Positions 45,877 to 56,747 of a stretch of 64,000 bases of DNA are shown here, piece after piece; position 1 is the first letter of the stretch; each line of letters begins with the position of its first letter. Made by a program: the position numbers and the translations under genes. This stretch comes from Massariosphaeria phaeospora (lineage: Eukaryota; Ascomycota; Dothideomycetes; Pleosporales), in NCBI GenBank assembly GCA_011032825.1, contig JAADJZ010000032.1:1-64000 (forward strand), written 5' to 3'. The notes under the pieces were generated by a model that saw nothing but the letters and a program-made list of their open reading frames with translations, searched no databases and had not been told where the DNA came from.

Positions 45877-48800
45877 ATGCTGTGTGGAGACTCTATTGTT
45901 GGCTTGGTGGGGGTGTGGAAAAGTCGGTGGGGGACGGTCAGAATAAAGTTGAGATGGAAGTGGAAATTTTGAAGATTGCGGGGAGGCGCTAGCGAGAGCT
46001 TTGACGGGCCCTGCGTATTGGATCGTCCGGCCTGGGCACCGCAGGCTCGGATGCTATGACGACATGGCACGATGAACGTGTGTCGGATTGTAATCATGAA
46101 CACGTCTCGTTGCGTGGCGAGTGACATACGGTGCAATTGCGTGGCTTCGTTAGTCAGATCTAATCTCACGCAATCTCTACGACGACGCTTATTGATTCTA
46201 AAGGCATCATCTTTGCATGACTGGTTACCGTATTGCGGCAACGTCACCTAACTGTTCGTAATACACCGTGTTCCAGCCACCGAAGCAATATCGCCAGCTG
46301 GCTGCCATACTCTCACCGAGATGATGGTGCCCAGCCTTACAACGCGACCAGGCTTTGGAGAGCTGGCGTGATCTCCTTGGCCCTCTGCCAGAAGTGCTCA
46401 GGTAGTGGCACCGGAGTTTATGTATGCGTGCGATAGCCCCAGTTGGGCGAGTAGAATTCCGAAAGAGAGATTGATATGTGGCATTACAAGACAGGATACT
46501 GCCCGACCATATACATATACTGTTGGTGACGTGGTTCGGTGAGCGAAGATGAAAGGACCACTTCGTATCGAGGGCCCCGAATAGGGTGACGGCTGAGGGG
46601 CGGTTTGGCTGCAGGGTCTGCGTCGGAGGCCCGTCCAGCATGATGTGCTGCTGTGAAGCGAAGTCAGGGCAGCAAACGAAGAGGTGCCACCACCCGGCAT
46701 TGACCTATCGGGCTGATCAATCATGCGGCCCGCGAAATGCAGATCGCGACGCGCAGTGGTGTGCATGCGCTTGGACCGCCAGTCCAAACAGGAGGTCGAG
46801 GATGGCAGTATGATCCCATGACAAGTACGGCATGGTATTGACCGCACTACCTGGAGATAGCGGAGGTTCTGGGCCATGAGGGTTGCGAGAGATAGATACC
46901 AGACCTTGGGACAGCTGATACGCCGGCAATCAACCACCGCTGTCCGACGAGCGGTGGAGGTGGGGAGGACGGAACAGTTGGTGAGGGGTACTGTACGGCG
47001 AGACCCTAGGTGGTAGATTGGCGTCGGTATCCAACGGCTTTGCGCTACTGGCGCGTACTTTCAAGTCTGAGTGTTGAGCGACTGCCCCCAAAATAGCAGC
47101 CTGAGTGCATTGCTCAATCTGGTAGTCGACCCCAGATTCCCCCGGATCTCTGGTCCCAAACGTGAACCGATAAGGATATATAAGCATGACCCGCCTCGAC
47201 ACCGATGTGGTGTAGCAAGATGGTGTGACGGTCCTCCTCGTGAGATTCTCAGCTGCTCATTCTGGACAGGGCATCGGAGCGAGAGGGGGGTCAGGCCGGT
47301 CTGCTGTGGGGGTTGTCTCACACGCGATGAGCCAGCTGAGACTAGCCGGCTTTCACATGCGAGCCTCGCAGCGCTACCAGCGCTCACAGGACGACCCAAA
47401 GCAGCGAACCTGTCAGATGGCTCAATGCTATGGAGGGCAGACAATGCAATGGAGACGGTCCGGACAGTATCTGACGCTCACTGCCGCTGCAAGACATGCC
47501 TGAGTCGCCCTGGAGCCTCTGTTTGGCGTTAATTCCAGCCGCGTGGCTGCTGGTGATGACCACAGCCGGTCTAATCGGAGACCGCATCACAAGACCGGCC
47601 TGCCATTGATCGTGTTGGAAGTGGCGGCTATTTCGGTTTCGACCCCATCGCTGGCGTTGCTGCTGGGTCCGCTAGAAGCCCGCAATGCCATGTCCGCAAC
47701 GCATGTCCGCCGCCGTCGTCCACGGGAGCCAGGTCGAGTAGAAGAAGCAGGCAATATATCACAGGCGCGATTGGCCTGGCAGAGGCATCCGGCGGCGCTT
47801 CTCAGTACCGTCGATGGCGGAATGCGGAGCGATGTGGAACCACGCCGCTGCGGCGGTCAGGCTGGGGGTCCCGTCTGCTCCAGGACAGGTCGCAGCACTG
47901 ACGGGGCGGTGGCCTCCCCCACCGGTCGAGATGACAGAGAGGGCGGTTGGTGGTGGCAGGTAGGGAGCCGTCAGGCAGTGCTGCGACACGTGTTTGACCA
48001 GACTCGGTGCCGACGCGGCCAATGGCGCGGTGACAGGTCTGCGTGCATTGAAGTGAGGGGGCATTGGAGCAACTGGGCCAGCAATTGAGCAGCAACAATG
48101 CAGCAATGGAGCGCTGGACGTCTTCGCGCAGGTGAAGCGTGTTCGACAGGCGGGCGCTGGAGGTTGTTCCACGGCTGCGTATCGATATCGCAGGGCGCTA
48201 GCCGCTTCCGCCCAGGCCCTCAGCAGCCCAAAGCATTGACTCACCACTCCCCCTCCCCAGCACCTTACCACGCATCGCAAACGACGGGCCCAGCAAGGCC
48301 ACGGGCGAGCGCGCAATGCCTCGTCGCCCGCCCGAGCCACGCGCCATTGGCTGCCTCCCGGTGACGCTCTCTTCGGCGCCCTTCTATTCACTTCTTGGCC
48401 ACCCTCCAATTCGTCAGCTACCGGCCGTGGAGCCACCATGAATGATGCCTGGAGGATGATGAGCCATGGGCCTGCTGAGCGCCGGCCCACACCCACACCC
48501 TCGCGGCGCGCTTTGTCCGGCCCGTCAAGGCCACATGGTTTCAGTCGTGTAGTCATCTGCCTGGCCTTGTCGTCCTTTGCCTGCAGCCTGCGTGAAAGGC
48601 GCTTTGAAACACTGCCGCCCGCCGTCCACCTGCTCCCTTCTTAAGCCTGCCCGCCCGCATCTCGTTTGGGGGGTTTGGCCCTACCGTACTACACTCGTCC
48701 TATCTCCGGCGCAATTGCAGCCCGCTCGCTGCCATTTACTAATTGCTCCTCGCGCTGCTGTCGTGTAAGCACCTCGTCCGGCAATTGGTACGATTCCGCC

Positions 48801-49040
48801 GCCTTCCACGCTCACCTTGCCGGCGCATCACTCTGACCCAGACCAGACAGATATCACATATTAAACGCGCCGCGCCACCGTTTGCAAATTTTCAAATCAT
48901 AGTCATACTCGCTACCATTGTTCACATCGCCAAACGCACAGTCAACGCACAGTCAACGCTGCTGTCTAGGGACAACTTTAAAGCCCCCGCCTGCATTGGA
49001 ACTCCTCCACCGCGCAAACTCCCCGCTTCACACACGCACA
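45877..49040. other. Long intergenic region upstream of the SWIRM gene
   Basis: About 3.2 kb between divergent genes. It contains many overlapping ORFs on both strands in 46,230-48,560, the longest 265 codons on the minus strand, but none has a family motif or consistent coding look. GC is high around 47,600-48,700. From about 48,640 the sequence becomes pyrimidine-rich (leader-like) up to the SWIRM start. A long non-coding RNA or a long regulated promoter is possible. No tRNA, repeat or transposon seen. Confidence 0.45.
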
Positions 49041-50171
49041 ATGGCAAACCCGGCTTATAAGACATCCCCGAGCCACCGTCTCACTGTCTCCTCACTGCTC
49101 TCGCCCCCAGAGATGAAGCGCTCAGGCTCGTTCGGCTCGTCAATCACACCCTCAGTCGCTCGCTCGTCCTTCTCCTCGTTCAACTGTGAGCCAAAACCAC
49201 CCATGGACAACATCATCGCCTTCCAGGCAACAGTGCCTTCAACCCGTGAGGCATACGCGTCGCCTCCTATCTCGCCCTACGACACACAATCGCACAAGGA
49301 GAACGTCGTGTGCGCAGAAGACTCCCAAATGCGGGACCCGCAGCTCTTCCGTCACAGCGATACCGCCAGTTCCCTTGCGGCTGACGAACCTCTTTTTCCA
49401 CAAGAGCCTGTCGATCCGCAGAGGCTCATCACGCAGCACATGACGTCGAAGGAGTTCAGCAATCTCCCGTGCAAGCCGGCGCGAGAGGATTATGAATTGG
49501 CCGTCTCCCTAGTCTCCACCGTCTTCGAGTCCTACAACAAAAACCCGCGAGCATGGTACCTCCAAGAACAGGAGTTCAACAAGCACTACGGCAAGCCAAG
49601 CGGTGTCCAGAAGAAAACGACACTGAAGAAACTGGCTCCTGCTCCATCCTCAGGATCCCGCCGGCAGAAAGTTGCTGTCCCACGGCTTCCTCGCGCACCT
49701 CGTGCACCTAAACGCACCCCTCAGACTCAGGTTCATGACTCTTTCGACTTGACACCAGCATCGGCCTCGCTGAAGCCTGCACGACCCGCCACAAATCGAG
49801 ATGACACCGATTACCACTCTCTCCCGGATTTCTCGCCATCTCTCGACACTCTGCCCAAGGGTAACAGCAAGGTCCTCAAGGCTGACTGGAAGGGCCAAGT
49901 GCTTGATCTCTCAAACGATCCAGACCGCCAGTTGCTTCACGACGCTGAAGTCAACCTCGCCTCAACACTCCGTCTCACGTGCGCAACCTACCTGTGCAGC
50001 AAGCGACGAATCTTCCAGGCCCGCATCGAAGCCTTGAGGATCGGCAAGGAGTTCCGCAAGACAGATGCTCAACAGGCTTGCAAGATCGATGTCAACAAGG
50101 CCAGCAAATTGTGGCAGGCTTACGACAAGGTCGGCTGGTTCAAGCCCGAGCTTTTCCGCCAATTCGTCTGA
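49041..50171 (+). CDS. SWIRM-domain protein (fungal FUN19-like)
   Basis: Single exon of 376 residues starting MANPAYKTSPSHRLTVSSLLSPPEMKR. The ATG at 49,041 (context CACAATGGCA) is chosen over an in-frame one at 48,918, whose extra 41 residues look like translated leader. The C-terminal ~90 residues form a SWIRM helical domain, which binds DNA or nucleosomes in chromatin proteins; recognisable parts are NLASTLRLTCATYLCSKRRIF and KASKLWQAYDKVGWF. The N-terminal two thirds are Ser/Pro-rich and probably disordered. A conserved-looking segment TSKEFSNLPCKPAREDYELA precedes a basic region (RLPRAPRAPKRT) that could be a nuclear localisation signal. Likely a nuclear regulator, function not established. 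Confidence 0.85.
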   Translation: MANPAYKTSPSHRLTVSSLLSPPEMKRSGSFGSSITPSVARSSFSSFNCEPKPPMDNIIAFQATVPSTREAYASPPISPYDTQSHKENVVCAEDSQMRDPQLFRHSDTASSLAADEPLFPQEPVDPQRLITQHMTSKEFSNLPCKPAREDYELAVSLVSTVFESYNKNPRAWYLQEQEFNKHYGKPSGVQKKTTLKKLAPAPSSGSRRQKVAVPRLPRAPRAPKRTPQTQVHDSFDLTPASASLKPARPATNRDDTDYHSLPDFSPSLDTLPKGNSKVLKADWKGQVLDLSNDPDRQLLHDAEVNLASTLRLTCATYLCSKRRIFQARIEALRIGKEFRKTDAQQACKIDVNKASKLWQAYDKVGWFKPELFRQFV

Positions 50172-51019
50172 GCGAGCTCTCGCATGTTCAGCACCCGTAT
50201 TCTTTTGAGCTTGGCTCGGGCTTCTGACTTTATTCTTTTAACGGTTACATCCATTTGCTCTTTTTCATGTCGAGTTGCATACGATGCGCGCGGACGGTGG
50301 TTTTGGGTTTCCTTTTTGGATCAGTTTGATATCACGGCATGGTGGCAACAACCCCACTCGAGCACGATTCACGAACGGCGTTTGATTTTTTTTGATTTTA
50401 TCTACACCGTGCATGGGCCAGGGGCACACTGGTACTGTGTTATGGGTTCTACGATGGCGTACACACCATTCTTTGCTGTTTGTTTTCATACCCGCACCAT
50501 ACTGATACCCTCCTAACACTATAACTCTGATACTCTCCATAGTTGCGTGTTACCCGCTTGATTGTTGTTATGATAGACCACTTCACATGCAGTGGTTTTC
50601 TGCGTAGTCTTACCGTAGAACGAGCAATTGTATTGTTGCTTGTGCGAGCCATCTCCGGTCCGTCGTGGGGCAATATGCTGTGACGGGTGAAACATGCATG
50701 TGCAAAATATTGACCGAGTATTGAAGACACGACTGTCGAGAGAAGGGCAAAGATTCACTTCCGAATCGCCTATCGACCCATCCCAACGCTGTCCCGATAT
50801 GTACGTGGTCTAATACAAGGAGGGTCTCGGATGTGGCGCAGACGCGGGCCAGCACAAGCACGAGCGGCTGTCAGCGTACGCTAATTTGGGCGCGCGGCGG
50901 CGCGGTTTGAACCCCGGCCCTCCGCTGCCGCCAAACGTTGGAAAGCCGCGACTCCACCACCAAACCATCGACGGCTTCTGCATCACTCGCAGGCACGGAA
51001 CAGCGCGGAATCCCTCACC
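50172..51019. other. Intergenic region SWIRM / CDC50
   Basis: 848 bp: the 3' flank of the SWIRM gene (T-rich near 50,220-50,400) and the CDC50 promoter. Overlapping short ORFs on both strands lack motifs. A GGTTTGAACCCC sequence near 50,907 resembles a tRNA B box, but no tRNA fold surrounds it. Confidence 0.5.
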
Positions 51020-52599
51020 ATGGCGCGCACACAGCAGGCCGAGCACACGGATTCCATATCAAGCCAGGACCCGCAAGCGCAGGTTCAGGAGCCCAAGAAG
51101 GCAAAGAGCAGAAGACCGCCGAGTGAGCAACACCCACGGCACTTGCGCACGGCGCATAGAAGATGCTAATCGACTTCAGATACCGCCTTCCGGCAGCAGC
51201 GATTGAAAGCATGGCAGTACGTATAGAGACGACCCCCAAAATGCAAGCGGAAGCCTATGCTAACGGCGCATGACAGACCCATTCTCACCCCGAAGACTGT
51301 CCTCCCTCTCTTCTTCATCGTCGGCGTCATATTCACACCCATCGGAGGCCTACTCATCTGGGCAAGCTATATGGTACGTGCTTAGTGACAAGCTCCCGGC
51401 TACAGTGTCGCTGACAGTGCATTAGGTCCAAGAGCTCTCCATTGATTATACTGGATGCATCACGGACCGGTCCTCCCCTCGCTTCGATGGTCCCCTCGAG
51501 TTTCCTCTCCCAGAGAATCAAGTCTTTGGAGATATGCCAGCAGACCGGGTTACCAGCGCGTTCACGAACCCAATGAAGACAAAGCCACAATGGGCTCATA
51601 CAAAAGAATCCCACAAGCTACCGCTTTCAGGCAGGGAACGGGATACGGACACGTGTTATATCTCTTTTAATGTTCCGGACACTGTTAAACCCCCGGTGCT
51701 CTTCTATTATCGCCTGACAAACTTCTACCAGAACCACCGCCGATACGTTAGTTCGTTGGATATGAGCCAGCTCAAGGGCGACGCTCGGACGGCGGATGAG
51801 ATCCGCTCTGGTGCTTGTGAACCGCTCGATGTTGATCCGAAGACGAAGAAGCCCTACTACCCATGCGGTCTGATTGCGAACTCGATGTTCAACGACACAT
51901 TTGACGATTTTATGGCCTTGAATGCTCAAACAATCGAGGGTAAATCCAATGATAGATATGAATTTTCAAGAAAGGGTATTGCGTGGAGCACTGAGGGCGA
52001 CTTGTACGGAGAAACCAAGTACAAGCCTCAGGATGTCGTTCCACCACCCTACTGGCAGGACCAGTTCGAGAATGGTAGTTATGAGGGTATGGACAAGCTT
52101 CCGGACCTTCACGAATGGGAGGAGTTTCAGGTGTGGATGAGAACGGCTGGTCTCCCTACCTTCAGCAAGCTTGCGATGCGAAACGACAAAGACGAGCTCA
52201 AGAGCGGAGATTATGTCCTCAAAATCCACGACAGTATGAAAGCCTCTGTTAACATACTATGGTTATACGCTAACTCCAGCATTAGTGTTCCCCGTAGATA
52301 AGTATGGTGGCAAAAAGGGGATTCTGATATCTACCCGGACTGTCATGGGCGGCAAGAACACCTTCCTTGGCATTGCGTACATCGTTGTTGGTGGCCTATG
52401 CATTCTGCTTGGTGCTGTCTTTACTGCAACACATCTCATCAAGCCAAGGTTAGCTTTCTAACGGACTGATTTATAAGAACGGTATTGCTAACTGCGGTTT
52501 AGGAAACTTGGCGACCACACTTACTTATCATGGAACAATGATCAGCCTAGCACAGCAACGACTACTGGGCGCAGTGCTCGCCCTGGAGACAATCCATGA
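51020..52599 (+). CDS. CDC50/LEM3-family P4-ATPase (flippase) subunit
   Basis: Six exons: 51,020-51,122, 51,180-51,216, 51,277-51,373, 51,426-52,233, 52,286-52,448 and 52,503-52,599, giving 434 residues in a continuous frame. Five introns of 52-60 bp. CDC50 proteins are the beta subunits that P4-ATPase phospholipid flippases need for folding and export from the ER. The architecture fits: basic N-terminus with [24 protein letters not shown] split across exons 1-3 (here read as separate pieces), TM1 about residues 55-79, a large lumenal domain with [29 protein letters not shown] and [10 protein letters not shown], and TM2 about 374-398. NDT and NGS motifs are possible N-glycosylation sites. Retaining intron 4 gives an early stop (52,299-52,301). 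Confidence 0.95.
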
Positions 52600-53109
52600 T
52601 CATGACACTTCACGTATTGTTTTGCCTTTTGCGCATGAATCAAACCGGGGTCTGGGTTCTTGTAGTATTGTCTATCTCAGAGTCTGGAGTTTTGGCGTTC
52701 TTTAGCGAGCAATTGATTCATGCTATCCCGTCGCCGTTCAAATACACCTACCTATCAGCATCAGCTCACTATATCTAATTAGGCTATCTGAAAATCCCTC
52801 ACGAATTGCATCATATGTCAGTTTGTTTCACGTTAATGGATGGCAGCCGAGACCACATCTTGAAAGAAACGCTTCCATCAATTTAGATGCGCCAGTCAAA
52901 CACCTAGACAGTTGTCAAAATACGCCTAGATGGGCATTCTGAGACTTTGGAATCCAGACCGTCCTGGAAAGGAGGATATAAGCTAGGTTTGACGCCCAGT
53001 TAAGCAGAACATTGTGATCAACGAATGCAATCCGTTTCCGAACAAATCATACCAACAACAATATCATTCTGAGCCTTTGGGCAACAGGCATCACATTCCA
53101 CAAAGGGTC
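52600..53109. other. Intergenic region CDC50 / metalloprotease
   Basis: 510 bp without recognised genes. The upstream part is CDC50 3' flank; a GATATAAGC motif near 52,975 is a plausible TATA element for the metalloprotease gene. Confidence 0.45.
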
Positions 53110-54003
53110 ATGATCAAATTGCTCCTCCTTGCCTCCCTAGGGCTCTTATCAGCGGCGAGCGACCCTAAGCCTTTTGATTGTGGAACTGACACGGCACATG
53201 CTTCCGAAGACTTCCTCAATACTATCGCATCACTCCATGATGGCCAGACTAGTGGCTCACCAGCGGCCAGAGCTGCTCTCGCCGCACGTGATAAGGACAA
53301 CAATTCAGCCATAACAGTGGACGCAGTCTTCCACATTGTCGCTAAGAAGGACAAGAAAGCTGACATCACCGACGACATGCCGCAAGCACAGCTCGATTCT
53401 CTCAACGAATCCTACAAACCCTATGGCATTGACTTCAACCTCATCAACGTAACATGGAACACCAACGACGCCTGGGCAGTCGGTGACAAGGACGCCGACC
53501 TAGAGATGAAGAAGGCCCTCCGCCAGGGCACCTACCGCACTCTCAACATCTACTTCCAAACGGACCTCAGCGGCGGCGTACTGGGCCGCTGTACCCTCCC
53601 CTCGCCCATCGCAAACGGCAAATCCGACCCCACCGTCTACGCCAACGACGGCTGCAACGTCAACGCCAACACGATGCCCGACGGCGCCATGGAGGGCTAC
53701 AACGCGGGCAAAACGGCCGTCCACGAGACGGGCCACTGGCTCGGCCTGCTGCACACCTTCGAGGGCAACTCGTGCGACGGGCCCGGCGACTTCATCGACG
53801 ACACGCCGCAGGAGGCCCAGGCCACCGACGGCTGTCCCGATGCCCCGCCCAAGCAGTCGTGTCCCGAGCAGAAGGGCGCGGACAAGAACGATCCGATTCA
53901 TAACTTTATGGATTACTCGATCGATAGCTGCTATGAGGGGTTTACGGCGCTGCAGCATGATCGCATGCATCACATGTACAACATGTATCGAGATGGGAAT
54001 TAG
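53110..54003 (+). CDS. Secreted pappalysin-type (M43) zinc metalloprotease
   Basis: Single exon of 297 residues. The start is the ATG at 53,110, which gives a signal peptide MIKLLLLASLGLLSAAS; upstream in-frame ATG 53,014 would bury it. The zinc motif HETGHWLGLLH (residues 205-215; ligands His205, His209 and His215, Glu206 catalytic) and the Met-turn NFMDYS (Met267) define the metzincin/M43B fold. Six or more cysteines (GCNVN, NSCDGPGDF, DGCPDAPP, QSCPEQ, DSCYEG) suggest disulfides in a secreted enzyme. A short propeptide probably runs up to about residue 65. Family members degrade extracellular proteins and some have been reported as virulence-associated; the role here is not known. Third-position GC is very high in 53,450-53,880. 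Confidence 0.93.
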   Translation: MIKLLLLASLGLLSAASDPKPFDCGTDTAHASEDFLNTIASLHDGQTSGSPAARAALAARDKDNNSAITVDAVFHIVAKKDKKADITDDMPQAQLDSLNESYKPYGIDFNLINVTWNTNDAWAVGDKDADLEMKKALRQGTYRTLNIYFQTDLSGGVLGRCTLPSPIANGKSDPTVYANDGCNVNANTMPDGAMEGYNAGKTAVHETGHWLGLLHTFEGNSCDGPGDFIDDTPQEAQATDGCPDAPPKQSCPEQKGADKNDPIHNFMDYSIDSCYEGFTALQHDRMHHMYNMYRDGN

Positions 54004-55338
54004 AGGGCGGGGGTGGGTGGTATGGTGGGATGCGGGTGGATGGGGGGCTAGATTGTGCTTGTTGTGCTTGCTTCTCTTTCGTCTTGGGGATGTTTATTAC
54101 TTCTCTCTTGCGTTGAGTGTTGGCTAGTGTATGTTGGTGTCTTCTGCTTCTTCTCCTTGTCCTTTTTTTTCTTCCCACTAAATTGCACATACTCTCCCAC
54201 GTAAATAATCCAAAATGACGCGCTTTTGCATGGCTTCTATGTACTTTCCGCTATAACTGTAAGTTTGCAATGCGATTATTGGTGGGCTATCCCTTGCTGG
54301 CTAGATGTGCGATCCCTTGGTAGCTACTCGGGACCATCCCGCACTTGGAATGGTACGTTGCGCTATTGTCGACCTCTTAGTGGGCATTCCAGGCCACAGT
54401 CGTCTTCAAACTTGCATCTATTGCATCACCGTCAGTGGTTCAATCATGTTGCTTACCATGGTCTAGACTAAATGACGACCCAAAGACTAGATAGCTCTGT
54501 CCGCATTGAGCGGGATCACGATATTCCTATCACCCGTGGACTTTATGTTCTCAAATGCTCGTCACAGACCCTTCACAACCATAGCAGGCACGATCTGCGG
54601 ACAGCACGCGAGCCCAGATCACACCATGATGCTCCCATCCATCTGTATCACAGCACCCGCTCGTGGCAGTGAGACTCACAGATTGTCTCGCACCACACGC
54701 GGGACTCTAGACTACGGGTCGAGGCATTTGCTTTGAGACAGCATGATGTCTAGATCTGTCCGCACTACCCAGTCTAGACACCCATAAGGAAAAACACCGG
54801 AACTCCAGGCCCCCGGTTGATGCCAGACATTGCAGCTGTCAGTCGCACTTAGCGAGACACTGGAGCCCACCAGCTACCCACGGTAGAACCCACAAAGCCA
54901 GGCCCTTCCGCAAACGAGCCTTTGTTTCCGCATGCGGAAACCGCAGCCGCACATGCTCGAGCACCCACATGCGGGGACGATGGAGGAAGAATGGTAAGGG
55001 CCTTCACACAAAGAAAACAGTTCGTGGAGATGAGAGGGGAGGAGGCATCGAGGCGAGACGCAGAATATAGCCTCACAGTCAACGACATCGGCCCACTCAC
55101 AGCTCCAAGTCCATCATCTGCCATCTACATCGCCATCTTCCGAACCATAGATCGAGACCCGTCGTACCCACAAACCCCCCTCTCGACCCAAGTTCCCCAC
55201 CCGTCCTACCGCCGACTTACCGTTCTCCACTTCCTCAAAAAAGCCTAACTCGCCGACCTGTGTCCTTTCGGGCAACGCCTCCTACGCCGCCATCGCCATT
55301 CCCACACGCAGCCCCGAACTACCCCCCAGCCGGCGCCA
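54004..55338. other. Intergenic region downstream of the metalloprotease
   Basis: 1.3 kb with short ORFs only (up to 108 codons, at 54,922-55,248), none with a family signature. T-rich 3' flank to 54,200. No repeat, RNA gene or transposon recognised. Confidence 0.45.
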
Positions 55339-55626
55339 ATGCCTCAAGCCACCTGCCCGCGCCCCCGCGCCCTGCACCACCGGACCTCGTCGACGTCCTC
55401 GGCCACGTCCTTCAAGCCGCCCTCCGTCTTCCGCTACACGCTCATCCTGCTGAAAGCCCGGCCCTCCGCCGCCGACATCGACACGCTGTCCGACTACACT
55501 GCGTCTAGGAGAACGCTGTCTGCACCCGTCCTGCCGGCGTACAACACCCTCGAAGAAACGTTCGACCACCGGCCCGCCTACTTCACCGACCGCGCAGCCA
55601 CGCCCCCGCCGCCGTACTCCCCTTAA
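55339..55626 (+). CDS. Hypothetical proline-rich small protein (tentative)
   Basis: ORF of 95 codons. The second half has a protein-like composition (DIDTLSDYTASRRTL, PAYNTLEETFDHRPAYF) and ends in a PPPPYSP tail. The PPPPY could be a WW-domain ligand. I recognise no family. It may be an exon of a gene that includes the following ORF, but I found no splice pair joining the two frames. Overlapping ORFs on the other strand are low-complexity Arg/Gly and look like shadows. Confidence 0.35.
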   Translation: MPQATCPRPRALHHRTSSTSSATSFKPPSVFRYTLILLKARPSAADIDTLSDYTASRRTLSAPVLPAYNTLEETFDHRPAYFTDRAATPPPPYSP

Positions 55627-55645
55627 CATACATCATCACCATACC

Positions 55646-56077
55646 ATGCTCATGCAACTCCTCTTCGAGCCCGTGTGCCGCGACTCGCAGATGTGTGTCG
55701 CAGTGAGCCAGCTCGTCTTCAGCTTCGCACTTATGATCATCTTTGGCCATGCCTGGTCGACGTCGAAGGGGTACGAAACCATGAAAGCAGAGGTCCTGGC
55801 TAGTTGGAGCGCCGAAGACAGGAAGCGCGCGCACTTGCATATGCTTAACGATATGGATCCCCCACGGCCTAATTACTATTCGCTATTCGGGGAGCTGGAG
55901 ATTCGGGAGAGGGAGTTCGAAGACGGTTGGGTTGCGTTTAGCATTCCGGAGTGGAGGGAGCAGGTCGAGGAGGGTGTGCCCGAGGCGGGGCTGGTGAGGA
56001 GTAATAGGAGCGCGAGGACGGGGGATGGACGGAGGGATGAGGGGCCGGATGTGGGCGATGCTTGTACGCTGCAATAG
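55646..56077 (+). CDS. Hypothetical membrane-anchored protein (tentative)
   Basis: ORF of 143 codons starting 20 bp after the previous ORF stops, in another frame. One hydrophobic segment (MCVAVSQLVFSFALMIIFG, about residues 16-34) is followed by a charged soluble region: LASWSAEDRKRAHLHML, PPRPNYYSLFGELE. That region reads like real protein. The true start or an upstream exon is uncertain. Family not recognised. Confidence 0.45.
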   Translation: MLMQLLFEPVCRDSQMCVAVSQLVFSFALMIIFGHAWSTSKGYETMKAEVLASWSAEDRKRAHLHMLNDMDPPRPNYYSLFGELEIREREFEDGWVAFSIPEWREQVEEGVPEAGLVRSNRSARTGDGRRDEGPDVGDACTLQ

Positions 56078-56747
56078 TAATTCACACTCGTTTGTATATA
56101 TCATTGATGCTGGCTCGCATAGCCTGCAACTGGTCTTATGGGCTTTTTTTTCTGTTTGGTGTAGTGCCCTTGTTGGCAAGTGTGGTGTAGTGTGTGAATT
56201 GGTGCTATCTTCTTGGGCTGGCGTCGGGATTGCGTCCGTTTTCCAAGTGTCTCAACACTCCGCAAGAATCGACCTGCAAGACATGGATCGGTTTCGATGA
56301 CCACCTTTGATTACCTCAGATATTCATCTCATAGTGTCGCCCGAATACTGCGTCTAAGATAAGGGTGTATACAGTTGCACAAGTAATTGCAGTCTCTTAC
56401 ACTCATTCATCTCAACAAGTAGGCAGCAGCACCCACAGTACAATTCCAATGCCAAAACTCACGACGACGTTCGGATCTATTAGAGATTACTCTCACGGTT
56501 GAGGTTGGAAATCCTCCCAAATAGGGTAAGAGGAGAGATGCCCGGGCGCGTTCCGCACGCAAAGTCAGCAGCTGACAAACCGCAGTACCGCAACCACCCC
56601 TATAATTTGATTGGCTTGTCTAATTACGCCCGAGATGGCAACTCGGTGTTTGGATATGATTCATTATTAGAGATCAAAACCGGCCGCATTCCTCACCAAA
56701 AAAATTATCCGAGTATCTGGAAAGGGAAAGCACTCGATTCCTGCGCC
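56078..56747. other. Intergenic region upstream of the aquaporin gene
   Basis: 670 bp. The open frame from 56,499 runs in frame into the aquaporin gene, but its first 83 codons do not look like a channel N-terminus. I treat them as 5' leader; they could extend the protein. Confidence 0.45.

Noticed and set aside
46398..47532. ORFs of 127-179 codons on both strands
   Set aside because: They overlap each other in opposite strands and have unusual Cys/Arg/Ser composition and no family signature.
47759..48556. 265-codon ORF on the minus strand
   Set aside because: GC-rich region with several long overlapping ORFs on both strands; no motif, low-complexity composition. Most likely chance.
50895..50925. 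tRNA B-box-like GGTTTGAACCCC
   Set aside because: No cloverleaf, A box or acceptor pairing found around it.
51534..52301. 255-codon ORF taken as a separate gene
   Set aside because: It is the fourth exon of the CDC50 gene reading into intron 4; the split matches known family order.
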